From contig NZ_JAPEPW010000001.1 in the NCBI RefSeq assembly GCF_026339955.1, forward strand, positions 3,188,501-3,252,500: DNA of 64,000 nt, written 5' to 3'. Shown in pieces: positions 33,836 to 42,149 of the stretch. Origin of the DNA: Streptomyces sp. NBC_01549 (GTDB taxonomy: Bacteria; Actinomycetota; Actinomycetes; Streptomycetales; Streptomycetaceae). A program made the translations under genes and the position numbers. Position 1 is the stretch's first letter. Each line of letters starts with the position of its first letter. The notes beneath the pieces were generated by a model. The model searched no databases. It saw nothing but the letters and a program-made list of their open reading frames with translations, and was not told the DNA's origin.

Positions 33836-33866
33836 CGAGCTCCTTCGGCCGCTCGGACACGCTACC
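33782..33866 (-). tRNA. tRNA-Ser(CGA)
   Basis: 85 nt. Acceptor GGTAGCG/CGCTACC with discriminator G, long variable arm, T-loop GGTTCAAATCC, anticodon stem CTCGC/GCGAG and loop CTCGAAA, giving anticodon CGA (reads UCG). CCA is not encoded. Its 3' half is supplied by the AICE. Confidence 0.95.
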
Positions 33867-33966
33867 GAGGGAGACCCTACCCCAAGGTGGGCCGTGGTTC
33901 GAAATCCGTTTCCGGCGGCGCTTGAAGGATCAACGTCCCGCGATCGGTGGTCACGGGGGAGCGGCG

Positions 33967-34467
33967 TCAGTGGTCGCGGAAGAAGCGCGTGAGCAGGCTC
34001 GCGCACTCGTCCTCGAGTACGCCCCCGATCACCTCGGGGCGGTGGTTGAGCCGACGGTCGCGTACGAGGTCCCAGACGGAGCCGACGGCGCCCGCCTTCT
34101 CGTCGCGGGCGCCGTAGACGACCCGGTCCACCCGGGACTGGACGAGCGCGCCCGCGCACATCGTGCAGGGCTCCAGCGTGACGACGAGCGTGCAGCCGTT
34201 CAGCCGCCACTCCCCGAGCCGCTGGGCGGCCCCACGGATCGCGAGCACCTCGGCGTGCGCCGTCGGATCGCCGGTGGCCTCGCGTTCGTTGTGCCCGGTC
34301 GCGAGCACCGTCGTGCCGTCCGTGGACAGCACGACGGCGCCGACGGGAACATCCCCGCCCTGGACGGCCTGGTGGGCCTCGTCCAGGGCGAGCCGCATCG
34401 CGGCCCGCCAGCGGTCGCGTACCGGATCTGCCGGATCTGCTGGAAAGGTCTCTTTTGTCGGGCTCAC
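33967..34467 (-). CDS. tadA: tRNA-specific adenosine deaminase TadA
   Basis: Zinc deaminase that converts A34 to inosine in tRNA-Arg(ACG); essential in most bacteria. 166 residues. Seen: VPVGAVVLS, the zinc/catalytic TAHAEVLAI with the H-A-E triad, and EPCTMCAGAL with the P-C-x2-C pair; then DEKAGAVGSV. The N-terminal 20 residues before RDRWRAAMRLALDEA are an actinobacterial extension. It lies downstream of its companion protein on the same strand. Confidence 0.95.
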   Translation of the reverse strand: MSPTKETFPADPADPVRDRWRAAMRLALDEAHQAVQGGDVPVGAVVLSTDGTTVLATGHNEREATGDPTAHAEVLAIRGAAQRLGEWRLNGCTLVVTLEPCTMCAGALVQSRVDRVVYGARDEKAGAVGSVWDLVRDRRLNHRPEVIGGVLEDECASLLTRFFRDH

Positions 34468-34573
34468 CCGGGAAATCTATCGGGCTCGCCCGGGAAACCG
34501 CCTCACCCGGAACTACGGGAACCGGGACCTGTCTTCTGGATCAGGCCCGGGGACCTGATCCAATCGACAGGCC

Positions 34574-35116
34574 CTAGCGGACGGTCTCCAGGACCTCCGC
34601 CGCTCCCAGGGCTTCGGCGATCGTGCTGAGCGCGTCGCCTTCGTCCAGGGCGAGCAGTTCCTTCTCGCTCACACCGAGGTCGACGAGGATCTCGCGGTCC
34701 CCGACGGGGCTGTGCGAGACGATTTCGCCGGAGACGCTCTCCTCCTCGTCGTCCTCGGAGTCGTCTGCGTCGTCGGGTTCACCGTCCTCGGTGCCGTCCA
34801 GATCGAGGGAGTCCAGGTCGGCGTCGTCGTCGCCGGGCTCCCGTCCTAGTAGTTCGTCCGTGAGCAGGATCTCGCCGTACGAGCTGCGGGCAGCGGCTGC
34901 GGCGTCCGAGACGTAGATGCGAGGGTCCTCCTCGCCGTCCACGCGGACGACGCCGAACCACGCGTCCTCCTGCTCGATGAGTACGAGAACCGTGTCCTCG
35001 TCCGAGGCTTCACGGGCCAGATCGGTCAGATCCGACAGGGTCTCCACATCGTCGAGCTCTGTGTCGCTCGCTTCCCACCCGTCTTCGGTGCGCGCGAGCA
35101 GTGCGGCGAAGTACAC
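34574..35116 (-). CDS. tRNA adenosine deaminase-associated protein
   Basis: Conserved actinobacterial protein always near tadA; function unknown. Start taken as GTG 35116 (YFAALLARTEDGWEASDTELDD), preceded by GGGAGAG; ATG 35137 is the alternative. 180 residues: a compact N-terminal alpha/beta domain to about 75 (VLVLIEQEDAWFGVVRVDGEEDPRIYVSD), a long acidic stretch of Asp/Glu (about 85-130), and a C-terminal helical domain (ILVDLGVSEKELLALDEGDALSTIAEALGAAEVLE). Located 106 bp upstream of tadA, probably one operon. Confidence 0.88.
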   Translation of the reverse strand: MYFAALLARTEDGWEASDTELDDVETLSDLTDLAREASDEDTVLVLIEQEDAWFGVVRVDGEEDPRIYVSDAAAAARSSYGEILLTDELLGREPGDDDADLDSLDLDGTEDGEPDDADDSEDDEEESVSGEIVSHSPVGDREILVDLGVSEKELLALDEGDALSTIAEALGAAEVLETVR

Positions 35117-35148
35117 CGTGACTCTCCCACTGGTCATAGGCGTGCCGG

Positions 35149-35187
35149 TTGGGGGTCCCCCCGGCGGAGGTCGATTGGGCGGGGAGT
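35149..35187. repeat. diverged palindromic repeat copy D, upstream of the tadA-associated gene
   Basis: TTGGGGGTCCCCCCGGCGGAGG (in part) and GGCGGGGAG at the other end recall the complement of copies A-C, with a changed centre. It lies in the leader of the tadA-associated gene. Weaker match than A-C. Confidence 0.4.
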
Positions 35188-35381
35188 GCTGCTCCGAGAC
35201 CCCACCCACTCGGAATCGTGGCAGAAACAGAGCGTTCAGGGGACGTCTTCGGCCTGCTGTGTCTGCCTCTTTTGATCGCTACCAGCGGATCGTACGCGGA
35301 CCTCGGCGTCGTGTGTGCATGTCCCCGCTCTCACGGCGTGGGCGGACCACCAAGGAGCTGCCGAAGGAGCCACCGAAGGGG

Positions 35382-35690
35382 CTACCAACGGAAGGTGCGC
35401 ATGCGCATGGCGTGACGGAGGCGAGCGGCCTTGGCGCGGCGGGGCTGGACGCGGTCGCGCAGCTCGCGCGCCTCGGTCAGGTCCCGGAGGAACTGGGCAC
35501 GCCGCCGTCGGCGCTCGGTGTCCGTCTCCGGCTGCCCGACCGGTTCGGCCTGCCCGATCCGCTCGGCCCGTCGGGCCTGTTGGGCCTGTTCGACGCGGCG
35601 AAGCCGTTCGGTCCTTTCGACCCGTTCGGCCCCCTCGGCTCGCCCAAGTCGCTCCAACTGCTCCGGGGACTCCTTTTCCCGTTCCGGCAT
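35382..35690 (-). CDS. Arg/Glu-rich coiled-coil protein, unknown function
   Basis: Protein of 102 residues. A helical N-terminal part is built of repeated RAE/RVE units (QLERLGRAEGAERVERTERLRRVEQAQQARRAERI described as about residues 11-45), then RRRRRAQFLRDLTEARELRDRVQPRRAKAARLRHAMRMRTFRW at the C-terminus. I recall this C-terminal end as conserved in Streptomyces proteins beside upp. No function known; probably an RNA- or nucleoid-associated protein by composition. Start ATG 35690. Confidence 0.72.
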   Translation of the reverse strand: MPEREKESPEQLERLGRAEGAERVERTERLRRVEQAQQARRAERIGQAEPVGQPETDTERRRRRAQFLRDLTEARELRDRVQPRRAKAARLRHAMRMRTFRW

Positions 35691-35786
35691 AGGCCCACCA
35701 CCCCAGGTCGGTCCCTCCCACTTTCCCTCTGACGGGCGGTTTGATGCCAGAGCGAGGGGCCTGGGGGCACAGCTACTGTTATGGGC

Positions 35787-36422
35787 ATGCGTCTCCACGT
35801 CGTCGACCACCCCCTGGTCGCCCATAAACTCACCACCCTGCGCGACCGGCGCACCGATTCCGCGACCTTCCGGCGGCTCGCCGACGAGCTGGTCACCCTG
35901 CTCGCCTACGAGGCCACCCGGGACGTGCGCACCGAGCAGGTCGACATCGTGACCCCGGTCGCCCCCACCACGGGCGTCAAGCTGTCCTACCCGCGCCCGC
36001 TGGTCGTGCCGATCCTGCGCGCGGGCCTCGGCATGCTCGACGGCATGGTGCGGCTGCTGCCGACCGCCGAGGTGGGTTTCCTGGGCATGGTGCGCGACGA
36101 GGAGACGCTCCAGGCGTCCACGTACGCGACCCGCATGCCGGACGACCTCTCCGGGCGCCAGGTGTACGTCCTCGACCCGATGCTGGCCACCGGCGGCACG
36201 CTCGTCGCGGCGATCCAGGAGCTGATCAAGCGCGGCGCCGACGATGTCACCGCCGTGGTGCTGCTCGCCGCCCCGGAGGGCGTCGAGGTCATGGAGCGCG
36301 AACTCGCGGGAACGCCGGTGACGGTCGTGACCGCGTCGGTCGACGAACGGCTCAACGAGCACGGCTACATCGTGCCGGGGCTGGGCGACGCGGGGGACCG
36401 GATGTACGGGGCGGCCGAGTAG
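35787..36422 (+). CDS. upp: uracil phosphoribosyltransferase
   Basis: Pyrimidine salvage: uracil + PRPP to UMP. 211 residues from ATG 35787 ([19 protein letters not shown]); ATG 35781 is two codons upstream. Seen: [13 protein letters not shown], the PRPP loop [12 protein letters not shown] and C-terminal GDAGDRMYG uracil-binding segment. Normal length. Divergent from the coiled-coil gene and followed by a set of GGCCTTCAACGGTCCC repeats. Confidence 0.96.
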   Translation: MRLHVVDHPLVAHKLTTLRDRRTDSATFRRLADELVTLLAYEATRDVRTEQVDIVTPVAPTTGVKLSYPRPLVVPILRAGLGMLDGMVRLLPTAEVGFLGMVRDEETLQASTYATRMPDDLSGRQVYVLDPMLATGGTLVAAIQELIKRGADDVTAVVLLAAPEGVEVMERELAGTPVTVVTASVDERLNEHGYIVPGLGDAGDRMYGAAE

Positions 36423-36460
36423 GTTCCCGCACCTCTGCGGGCCCGCTCACGGCCCTATGG

Positions 36461-36548
36461 GGCCTTCAACGGTCCCTACGGGCCTCGACGGGTCAACCGG
36501 CCCTTCCGGGCCTTCAACGGTCCCAACGGGCCCTTCAACGGTCCCTAC
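36461..36548. repeat. short repeats downstream of upp
   Basis: GGCCTTCAACGGTCCCTAC (36461-36479), the same with CCAAC (36509-36527), and GGCCCTTCAACGGTCCCTAC (36529-36548). Irregular spacing; AT-free inter-units. Function unknown. Confidence 0.65.
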
Positions 36549-36583
36549 AGGGCCCTCAGGTCCGTTCCGGTCATGCACGCTCT

Positions 36584-36617
36584 CACGGGCTGTCGGCGGT
36601 CCTACGGGGCCGCCGAC
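36584..36617. terminator. bidirectional terminator between upp and the LytR_C gene
   Basis: Perfect 12-bp stem GGCTGTCGGCGG with its complement around a TCCTACGGGG loop, placed between convergent genes. Confidence 0.75.
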
Positions 36618-36629
36618 AGCCTTCGCCGT

Positions 36630-37298
36630 TCAGCAGCTCTTCGGAGAGGCGGAGGCGGCCGGTTGGGGCCCGGCCAGGGTGGCCAGGGCCTTGTCGGCGT
36701 CCTCCTTCTTCGTGAGGCTCTTGAAGGCGGTGCCGATGATCAGGTCGACCCGGTCGGCCTGGGCGCGGCCGTCCGTCTTCACCTCGGCGCCGGACAACTG
36801 TGTGCCGAGGACGGGCAGCGCGGCCCGCGACGCCCCCTTGGCGCCGAGCAGTACCCCGGCGCCGGCGACCTTCTTGTCGTACGTGGCCGTCGCGTTGCCC
36901 ACGTCGCCGATGCGGAACCCGCGCTTCTCCAGCTCGTCCGCGGTCTGCTTGGCGAGGCCGCTGCGCGCTGTGGCGTTGAGGACGTTGACGGTGATCTGCC
37001 CGGGCTTGGGCAGCGCCCCGGCGACGCCTGACGTGGTGGACGCCGTGGTCGCCTCGGCCGACGGACCGACCGCGGACGTGCAGTCCCTCTTCGGGCCGGC
37101 CGCCGTGGCCTTGTCGCCCTTGCCCGTGAAGACGTCGATGAGCTGCAGGGTTCCCCACCCGACCAGCCCAAGCGCGGTGACGGAGGCGACGACCAGGAAC
37201 ACGAGCCTGCGACGCCCCCGGGGTCGGCGCATCCGTGGGTATTTGTCCCCCGTGATCCGGTACTGGCCGCCCATGCCAGGGGGAGTGAGCATGCTCAT
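36630..37298 (-). CDS. LytR C-terminal-domain membrane protein
   Basis: Protein of 222 residues, anchored by one TM helix (about 33-55: RLVFLVVASVTALGLVGWGTLQL). An Ala/Ser/Thr linker leads to a LytR_C domain (about 110-215): ITVNVLNATARSGLAKQTADELEKRGFRIGDVGNA, and VDLIIGTAFKSL near the end. The N-terminus MSMLTPPGMGGQYRITGDKYPRMRRPRGRRRL is cytosolic and typical of the actinobacterial family. Lacks the phosphotransferase domain of LCP proteins, so it may regulate or scaffold cell-wall glycopolymer ligation. Start 37298; ATG 37292 is the alternative. Confidence 0.88.
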   Translation of the reverse strand: MSMLTPPGMGGQYRITGDKYPRMRRPRGRRRLVFLVVASVTALGLVGWGTLQLIDVFTGKGDKATAAGPKRDCTSAVGPSAEATTASTTSGVAGALPKPGQITVNVLNATARSGLAKQTADELEKRGFRIGDVGNATATYDKKVAGAGVLLGAKGASRAALPVLGTQLSGAEVKTDGRAQADRVDLIIGTAFKSLTKKEDADKALATLAGPQPAASASPKSC

Positions 37299-37429
37299 GG
37301 GCGCAGCGTAGTGTGCCGCGGCGGTGATTCCTACTAAATGATCATCGGTTGAGGCCCAGTCCAACCCAAAAGGGTCAATGGGTGGGGGTCTTGGGTCTCG
37401 AAGAGCCCTCGCGTCCCCGGCGCCCGACC

Positions 37430-37726
37430 TCAGTCGAGTTCGAGCACGCGCGCGTGGAGCACCTGGCGCTGTTGCAGCGCGGCGCGTACGGCGCGGTGCA
37501 GGCCGTCCTCGAGGTACAGGTCGCCCTGCCACTTCACTACGTGCGCGAACAGGTCACCGTAGAACGTGGAGTCCTCGGCGAGGAGGGTCTCCAGGTCCAG
37601 CTGGCCCTTGGTCGTCACGAGCTGATCGAGGCGGACCGGGCGCGGCGCGACGTCCGCCCACTGCCGGGTGCTTTCCCGGCCGTGGTCGGGGTACGGCCGT
37701 CCGTTTCCGATGCGCTTGAAGATCAC
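37430..37726 (-). CDS. conserved actinobacterial protein (VapB-type annotation in relatives)
   Basis: Protein of 98 residues: MIFKRIGNGRPYPDHGRES, ARPVRLDQLVTTKGQLDLETLLAED-type segment, then VVKWQGDLYLEDGLHRAVRAALQQRQVLHARVLELD. The DGLHRAVRAAL portion resembles the ParB/sulfiredoxin motif G-x-H-R. I recall relatives named as VapB antitoxins, but no PIN-domain toxin gene is adjacent, so that name is doubtful. Divergent from the HerA-like ATPase. Confidence 0.78.
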   Translation of the reverse strand: MIFKRIGNGRPYPDHGRESTRQWADVAPRPVRLDQLVTTKGQLDLETLLAEDSTFYGDLFAHVVKWQGDLYLEDGLHRAVRAALQQRQVLHARVLELD

Positions 37727-37831
37727 ACGGAAAGCCTACCGGCCCAGACCTTCCGGGCGCAGCCATGGCGACGGAGTGCGACGCTGGAAAAGACGTCGTA
37801 AATCAGTGCAAACCGGGAACAGGGGCCTGAT

Positions 37832-39436
37832 ATGAGCGACAGCGAAGCACCTCCCGCGGTGGCACCCGAAGGTGTGAGCGGCGCTCCCGGGCTCTCCCAG
37901 GAGGCCCTGGAGATCGCCTCCGGTTACGCGTTCCCCGGACCCTCGCTCGACCTGGGCGCACTGCTCTGGGACGGGCGGTGTCTGCCGGACGCGCGGATCC
38001 GCATCCCGCTGTCCGTGCTCAACCGGCACGGCCTGGTCGCCGGCGCCACCGGCACCGGCAAGACCAAGACGCTGCAGCTGATCGCCGAGCAGTTGTCGGC
38101 TCAGGGCGTGCCGGTGTTCCTCGCCGACATCAAGGGTGACGTCTCCGGGATCTCGGTGCCGGGCGTGTCGAACGACAAGGTGCTGGAGCGCGCCCAAGAG
38201 GTCCATCAGGAGTGGACCCCGAGTGCCTGCCCGGCCGAGTTCTACGCGCTCGGCGGCATGGGCCACGGCATTCCCGTACGGGCGACGGTCACCAGTTTCG
38301 GCCCGGTGCTGCTGTCCAAAGTGCTCCAGCTCAACCAGACCCAGGAGCAGTCGCTCGGCCTGATCTTCCACTACGCCGACCAGAAGGGCCTGGAACTGTT
38401 CGACCTCAAGGACCTGCGGGCCGTCGTCACCTTCCTGACCTCGGACGAGGGCAAGGCCGAACTGAAGGGCATCGGTGGCCTGTCGTCCGCGACCGCGGGC
38501 GTGATCCTGCGCTCCCTGACGGCCTTCGAGGCACAGGGCATGAGCCCGTTCTTCGGGGAGCCGGAGTTCGACACGAGCGAGCTGCTGCGGACGGCGTCGG
38601 ACGGCCGCGGGACGGTGTCCGTCCTCGAACTCCCCGAGGTCCAGGACAAACCGCAGCTCTTCTCGACCTTCCTGATGTGGATGCTCGCCGATCTCTTCCA
38701 CGACCTCCCGGAGGTCGGCGACATCGACAAGCCCAAGCTGGTCTTCTTCTTCGACGAGGCGCATCTGCTCTTCACCGACGCGTCGAAGGCCTTTCTGGAG
38801 TCGATCACCCAGACCGTGCGGCTCATTCGTTCGAAGGGGGTCGGTGTCTTCTTCGTGACGCAGACCCCGAAGGACGTGCCGTCCGACGTCCTCGCCCAGC
38901 TCGGCAACCGTGTCCAGCACGCGTTGCGCGCCTTCACGCCGGACGACCAGAAGGCGTTGAAGGCCACGGTGAAGACCTTCCCCAACTCCGTGTACGACCT
39001 GGAGGAGGTCCTCACCGCCCTCGGCACCGGCGAGGCCGTGGTGACCGTGCTGAGCGAGAAGGGCGCCCCGACGCCGGTCGCGGCGACCCGGCTGGGGGCC
39101 CCGCGGTCCCTGATGGGCCCCGTCGAACCGGCCGCACTGGACCGGGCGGTGCGGGCGTCACCGCTGTACGGGCGCTACGCGGAGGCGGTCGACCGCGAGT
39201 CGGCGTACGAGAAGCTCGCGGCGCGCGACGCGGCCGCCGCGCAGGCAGCCGCACAGGCGGCTCCGGGGGCCGGGCGGGCGCCCGCGAAGGGCGGCGGCCG
39301 GGCGAAGGAGGAACCCTCGGTCGTCGAACAGGTCGTCGGCAGCGGCATCTTCAAGTCCCTGGCGCGGTCGGTGGGTACGCAGATCGGCCGGGAGATCACG
39401 CGCTCCCTCTTCGGGACGGCTCGGCGCAGGCGGTAG
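37832..39436 (+). CDS. HerA-like ATPase/helicase (DUF853)
   Basis: Protein of 534 residues of the HerA/FtsK ATPase superfamily. Seen: N-terminal FPGPSLDLGALLWDG, Walker A GATGTGKTKTLQ near 73, FLADIKGDVSGIS, Walker B LVFFFDEAHLLF near 308, sensor region FVTQTPKDVPSDVLAQLGNRVQHALRAFTPDD, and a C-terminal Ala-rich linker before a basic tail (TQIGREITRSLFG). HerA proteins act with NurA in repair in archaea; bacterial DUF853 proteins lack a known role. No nuclease gene is adjacent. Terminator at 39504. Confidence 0.9.
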   Translation: MSDSEAPPAVAPEGVSGAPGLSQEALEIASGYAFPGPSLDLGALLWDGRCLPDARIRIPLSVLNRHGLVAGATGTGKTKTLQLIAEQLSAQGVPVFLADIKGDVSGISVPGVSNDKVLERAQEVHQEWTPSACPAEFYALGGMGHGIPVRATVTSFGPVLLSKVLQLNQTQEQSLGLIFHYADQKGLELFDLKDLRAVVTFLTSDEGKAELKGIGGLSSATAGVILRSLTAFEAQGMSPFFGEPEFDTSELLRTASDGRGTVSVLELPEVQDKPQLFSTFLMWMLADLFHDLPEVGDIDKPKLVFFFDEAHLLFTDASKAFLESITQTVRLIRSKGVGVFFVTQTPKDVPSDVLAQLGNRVQHALRAFTPDDQKALKATVKTFPNSVYDLEEVLTALGTGEAVVTVLSEKGAPTPVAATRLGAPRSLMGPVEPAALDRAVRASPLYGRYAEAVDRESAYEKLAARDAAAAQAAAQAAPGAGRAPAKGGGRAKEEPSVVEQVVGSGIFKSLARSVGTQIGREITRSLFGTARRRR

Positions 39437-39503
39437 CCAGTGGTCGGTAGCCGCCTGCCGATAGCCGTCAGCCGATAGCCGGCGGCCGCAAGTCGATGGG
39501 AGT

Positions 39504-39536
39504 GAGGCGACCGCCCGCCGTCGGGGCGGTCGCCTC
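39504..39536 (+). terminator. terminator after the HerA-like gene
   Basis: 13-bp perfect stem GAGGCGACCGCCC (39504-39516) and complement (39524-39536); also able to serve the opposite-strand gene at 39564. Confidence 0.8.
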
Positions 39537-39563
39537 GGGCTTCCCCCGGTTGTGCCGTTGTGC

Positions 39564-39710
39564 CTAGTTGTTCCCGTGTTCCTCGGGCGGAGGTGCCTGT
39601 ACCTGCCGGGCGTCCGGCGCGGGCCTGAGCTCGGGCTTCGGCTTGGGCGTGTCGCGGACGGCTTCCGCGCGCAGGAGGGCGCGCAGGACCGCGTACGGGT
39701 CGTTGGGCAT
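39564..39710 (-). CDS. small conserved peptide, unknown function
   Basis: 48 residues: MPNDPYAVLRALLRAEAVRD, then a Pro/Lys-rich tail ending PPPEEHGNN. The N-terminal helix and length are like short proteins seen in many Streptomyces. AGGAACAGCC precedes the ATG. No function known. It is too short for standard ORF cut-offs. Confidence 0.6.
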   Translation of the reverse strand: MPNDPYAVLRALLRAEAVRDTPKPKPELRPAPDARQVQAPPPEEHGNN

Positions 39711-39779
39711 GGCTGTTCCTTGCGTTCGCTGGTTCGCTGACTGGCTGGTGAGGACGGTCCGGAGGCCGGGCCGGGCCTG

Positions 39780-40121
39780 TCAGCAGCGCAGGACCACGGA
39801 GCGCAGGGCGTGCAGCGTGCCGGAGTGCGACGGCGGTAGGTGACGGGGGTGGGGCGCAGGTTCCGGGCCGCAGGGAGCGGTCGGTGCGGGGCGCAGCGGA
39901 GTGAGGGGGCGGTGCTCCTGCCGGGTGGGCGGGCGAAGGGCCGTGTCGAGTACGTCGTGTTCGGTGCCGCAGTCGGTGTCGGCGGTGGCCACGACAGGGG
40001 TCGTGGCGAGGGGGTCGACGTGGGCGCCCGCCGCGAGGATCGTGAGGACGAGGAGCGTCAGGACCCGCATCCATGCGTGCCGGTGCGACGGGCGCGGCCG
40101 GCGGTGCGCAGAGGGGCTCAT
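39780..40121 (-). CDS. small secreted protein, unknown function
   Basis: 113 residues from ATG 40121: a basic n-region (HRRPRPSHRHAWMR), a hydrophobic core VLTLLVLTILAAGAHV, then a His/Pro/Arg-rich mature part ending LHALRSVVLRC. Signal peptide likely. The start is uncertain, because no clear ribosome site precedes this ATG; upstream in-frame starts at 40184 would extend it. C-terminal LRSVVLRC recalls other Streptomyces proteins; function unknown. Confidence 0.5.
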   Translation of the reverse strand: MSPSAHRRPRPSHRHAWMRVLTLLVLTILAAGAHVDPLATTPVVATADTDCGTEHDVLDTALRPPTRQEHRPLTPLRPAPTAPCGPEPAPHPRHLPPSHSGTLHALRSVVLRC

Positions 40122-40265
40122 AGGAGGTCGTGTCCCCATCCGGAGTGGGTGGTTCATCGGGTCGGCGGCGAGATCCGCTCTCATGGGCTACGAGCGAGGC
40201 GCGGGGTTGACGTACGACACGTACGACGTGGTGCCGTGTGGTGCCGCTGTGGTGCCGTCGTGCGG

Positions 40266-40910
40266 TCAGACGACGGCCGGGATGTGCTCGACGCGGCTGC
40301 GGATCACGAACGCCGTGATGATCTCCGTGACGCCCACCGCGAGGAGCCAGCAGCCGCCGACGAGGGTGAGGACGGCGACCGAGGTGAAGGGGGACACGAT
40401 CAGGACGATCCCCGCGAGGAAACTGACGATGCCGAGGAAGATCTGCCAGCCGCGGGCCGGCACGGTCGGGTCGGACGCGGCGGCCAGCGTCTGCGTGATG
40501 CCGCGGAACAGCCAGCCGATGCCGATCCACAGGGCGAGCAGGAGGATCGACTGCATCGGGCCGCGGAAGCAGAACAGGCCGAGCAGGATCGAGAGGGTGC
40601 CGCTGATGAAGGCCATGACGCGCAGTGAGGTCGCGGCGTGGGTGCCGAACGCGGAGACGAGCTGGAGTACTCCGCTGACGAGCAGGTAGAGCCCGAAGAG
40701 CACGCCTGCGGCGAGCAGGGAGGCGCCCGGCCAGACCAGCACCATCACGCCGAGGGTGAGGGCCGCGATGCCGGCGAGCAGGACGGCTTGCCAGGCGCTG
40801 CGGGTGATGAGGTGCAGGGGGCCTTCGGGGGCGACGCGTGGCTCGCGGTCGTGGACGTGGCGGTCGTCGTACTGAGGGCCCTGGTGGGGGCGGTTCGGTG
40901 CCTCGCTCAT
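40266..40910 (-). CDS. HdeD/DUF308-family membrane protein
   Basis: 214 residues: a polar, His/Asp-rich N-terminal tail (about 1-33), then six TM helices in three hairpins (AVLLAGIAALTLGVMVLVWPGASLLAAGVLFGLYLLVSGVLQLVSAF; then VMAFISGTLSILLGLF; and FLGIVSFLAGIVLIVSP with VGGCWLLAVGVTEII at the end), in HdeD style. Associated with acid stress in enterics; role here unknown. Confidence 0.85.
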   Translation of the reverse strand: MSEAPNRPHQGPQYDDRHVHDREPRVAPEGPLHLITRSAWQAVLLAGIAALTLGVMVLVWPGASLLAAGVLFGLYLLVSGVLQLVSAFGTHAATSLRVMAFISGTLSILLGLFCFRGPMQSILLLALWIGIGWLFRGITQTLAAASDPTVPARGWQIFLGIVSFLAGIVLIVSPFTSVAVLTLVGGCWLLAVGVTEIITAFVIRSRVEHIPAVV

Positions 40911-40975
40911 GACTCATGCTTTGGCCGGGTGGGGGTGGGCTGCCACCTCGGTGACCCATCCGACGGAACTGGGGC

Positions 40976-41096
40976 CCCTCACCCCGCGGGGTGCGTCCGT
41001 CGGCTGCGGGCGGGTGGGGGCTGGTCGCGCAGTTCCCCGCGCCCCTCAGAAGCGCTGGCGCGCATCTTCAGCCCGTCCGGCGTTTGAGGACGAGGG
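40976..41096. repeat. Streptomyces-type interspersed intergenic repeat
   Basis: Carries GCTGGTCGCGCAGTTCCCCG with GCGCCCCT (41018-41046) and TCAGCCCGTCCGGCGTTTGA followed by GGACGAGG (41068-41095). I recall both blocks as very common intergenic sequences in Streptomyces. It lies between the HdeD and HhH-GPD genes and can fold through GGGG/CCCC runs. It may be a terminator-like REP element. Confidence 0.6.
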
Positions 41097-41104
41097 ACGT
41101 GGGG

Positions 41105-41689
41105 TTACTTGCCGGAGGCTTTCGCCTGGGCCTTCATCTCCTGTTTGTGGGCGCGGACCTTCGCCAGGGACTCCGGGCCGGTGATGTCGGCGACGGAGCG
41201 GAAGGAGTTCGGTTCGCCGTACGCCTCCGCGGCCTCGCGCCAGCCCTTGGGCCGCACACCGAACTGCTTGCCGAGGAGGGCCAGGAAGATCTGGGCCTTC
41301 TGGGCGCCGAAGCCGGGCAGTTCCTTGAGCCGCCGCAGAAGCTCCTCGCCGGTCTTGACGCCCTCCCAGACCTTGGTGGCGTCCCCGTCGTAGTGCTCCA
41401 CGAGGTACTGGCACAGCTGCTGGATCCGCTTGGCCATGGACCCGGGATAGCGGTGCACGGCCGGCTTCGCGGAGAGCAGCGCGGCGAACTTCTCCGGGTC
41501 GTACGCGGCGATGTCGTGCGCGTCCGGCTCGTCCGTGCCCATGCGCTCGGCGATCGTGCGCGGTCCCTTGAACGCCCACTCCATCGGCACCTGCTGGTCC
41601 AGCAGCATCCCGGTCAGGGCGGCGAGGGGACTGCGGCTGAGCAGCGCGTCGGCTTCGGGATCCTGGGCGATGTGAAGGCTGACGTCCAT
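41105..41689 (-). CDS. HhH-GPD-type base excision repair protein
   Basis: DNA glycosylase-like protein of 194 residues. Seen: LAALTGMLLDQQVPMEWAFKGP in the first helices, LKELPGFGAQKAQIFLALLG (helix-hairpin-helix, region about 117-137) and FGVRPKGWREAAEAYGEPNSFRSVADITGPESLAKVRAHKQEMKA at the C-terminus. The catalytic Asp and Fe-S cysteines of endonuclease III are not seen, as in other actinobacterial members of this short family. Substrate unknown. Confidence 0.88.
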   Translation of the reverse strand: MDVSLHIAQDPEADALLSRSPLAALTGMLLDQQVPMEWAFKGPRTIAERMGTDEPDAHDIAAYDPEKFAALLSAKPAVHRYPGSMAKRIQQLCQYLVEHYDGDATKVWEGVKTGEELLRRLKELPGFGAQKAQIFLALLGKQFGVRPKGWREAAEAYGEPNSFRSVADITGPESLAKVRAHKQEMKAQAKASGK

Positions 41690-42149
41690 GCCTCGATGAT
41701 CCCGCGTGCGGGTGCCGAACGCCTCTCAGGCCGCCGTGCGCCAGTAGCCCATGGCGTTCACCCGTTGCCTCGGGACGGAGAGTTCCTTGCGCACGTACGC
41801 CGTGAGGGCTCGGGTCGTGGTGGTGTCGCAGGCGATCCAGACGTAGGGGGCGGACTGGTCCGCGAGGAGGCCCGGGAGGGACTCCTTGACCTGGGCGACC
41901 AGAGGGGCGCCCCGGCGCGGGACCGGGCGCAGGTCGTGGAGTGCGGGGCGGGTGCGGAGCGGGAGCCCGTCCGTGCCGTGGTCCGTCTCGAACCAGATCG
42001 TCGCCGGGGCCGTACCCACCGCGTCGAGGAGGGAGTTGAGGGCGGGGAGGGAGGCCGCGTCGGCGACGGCGAAGACGTGGGACGGGGCGGGGTCCGGCTC
42101 GGTGAACGCGGTGCCGTGGACGGTGGCCTCGATGGTGTCCCCGGGCTTA

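Noticed and set aside
37430..37726. A VapBC toxin-antitoxin pair
   Set aside because: No PIN-domain toxin lies next to the gene; the divergent neighbour is a HerA-like ATPase.
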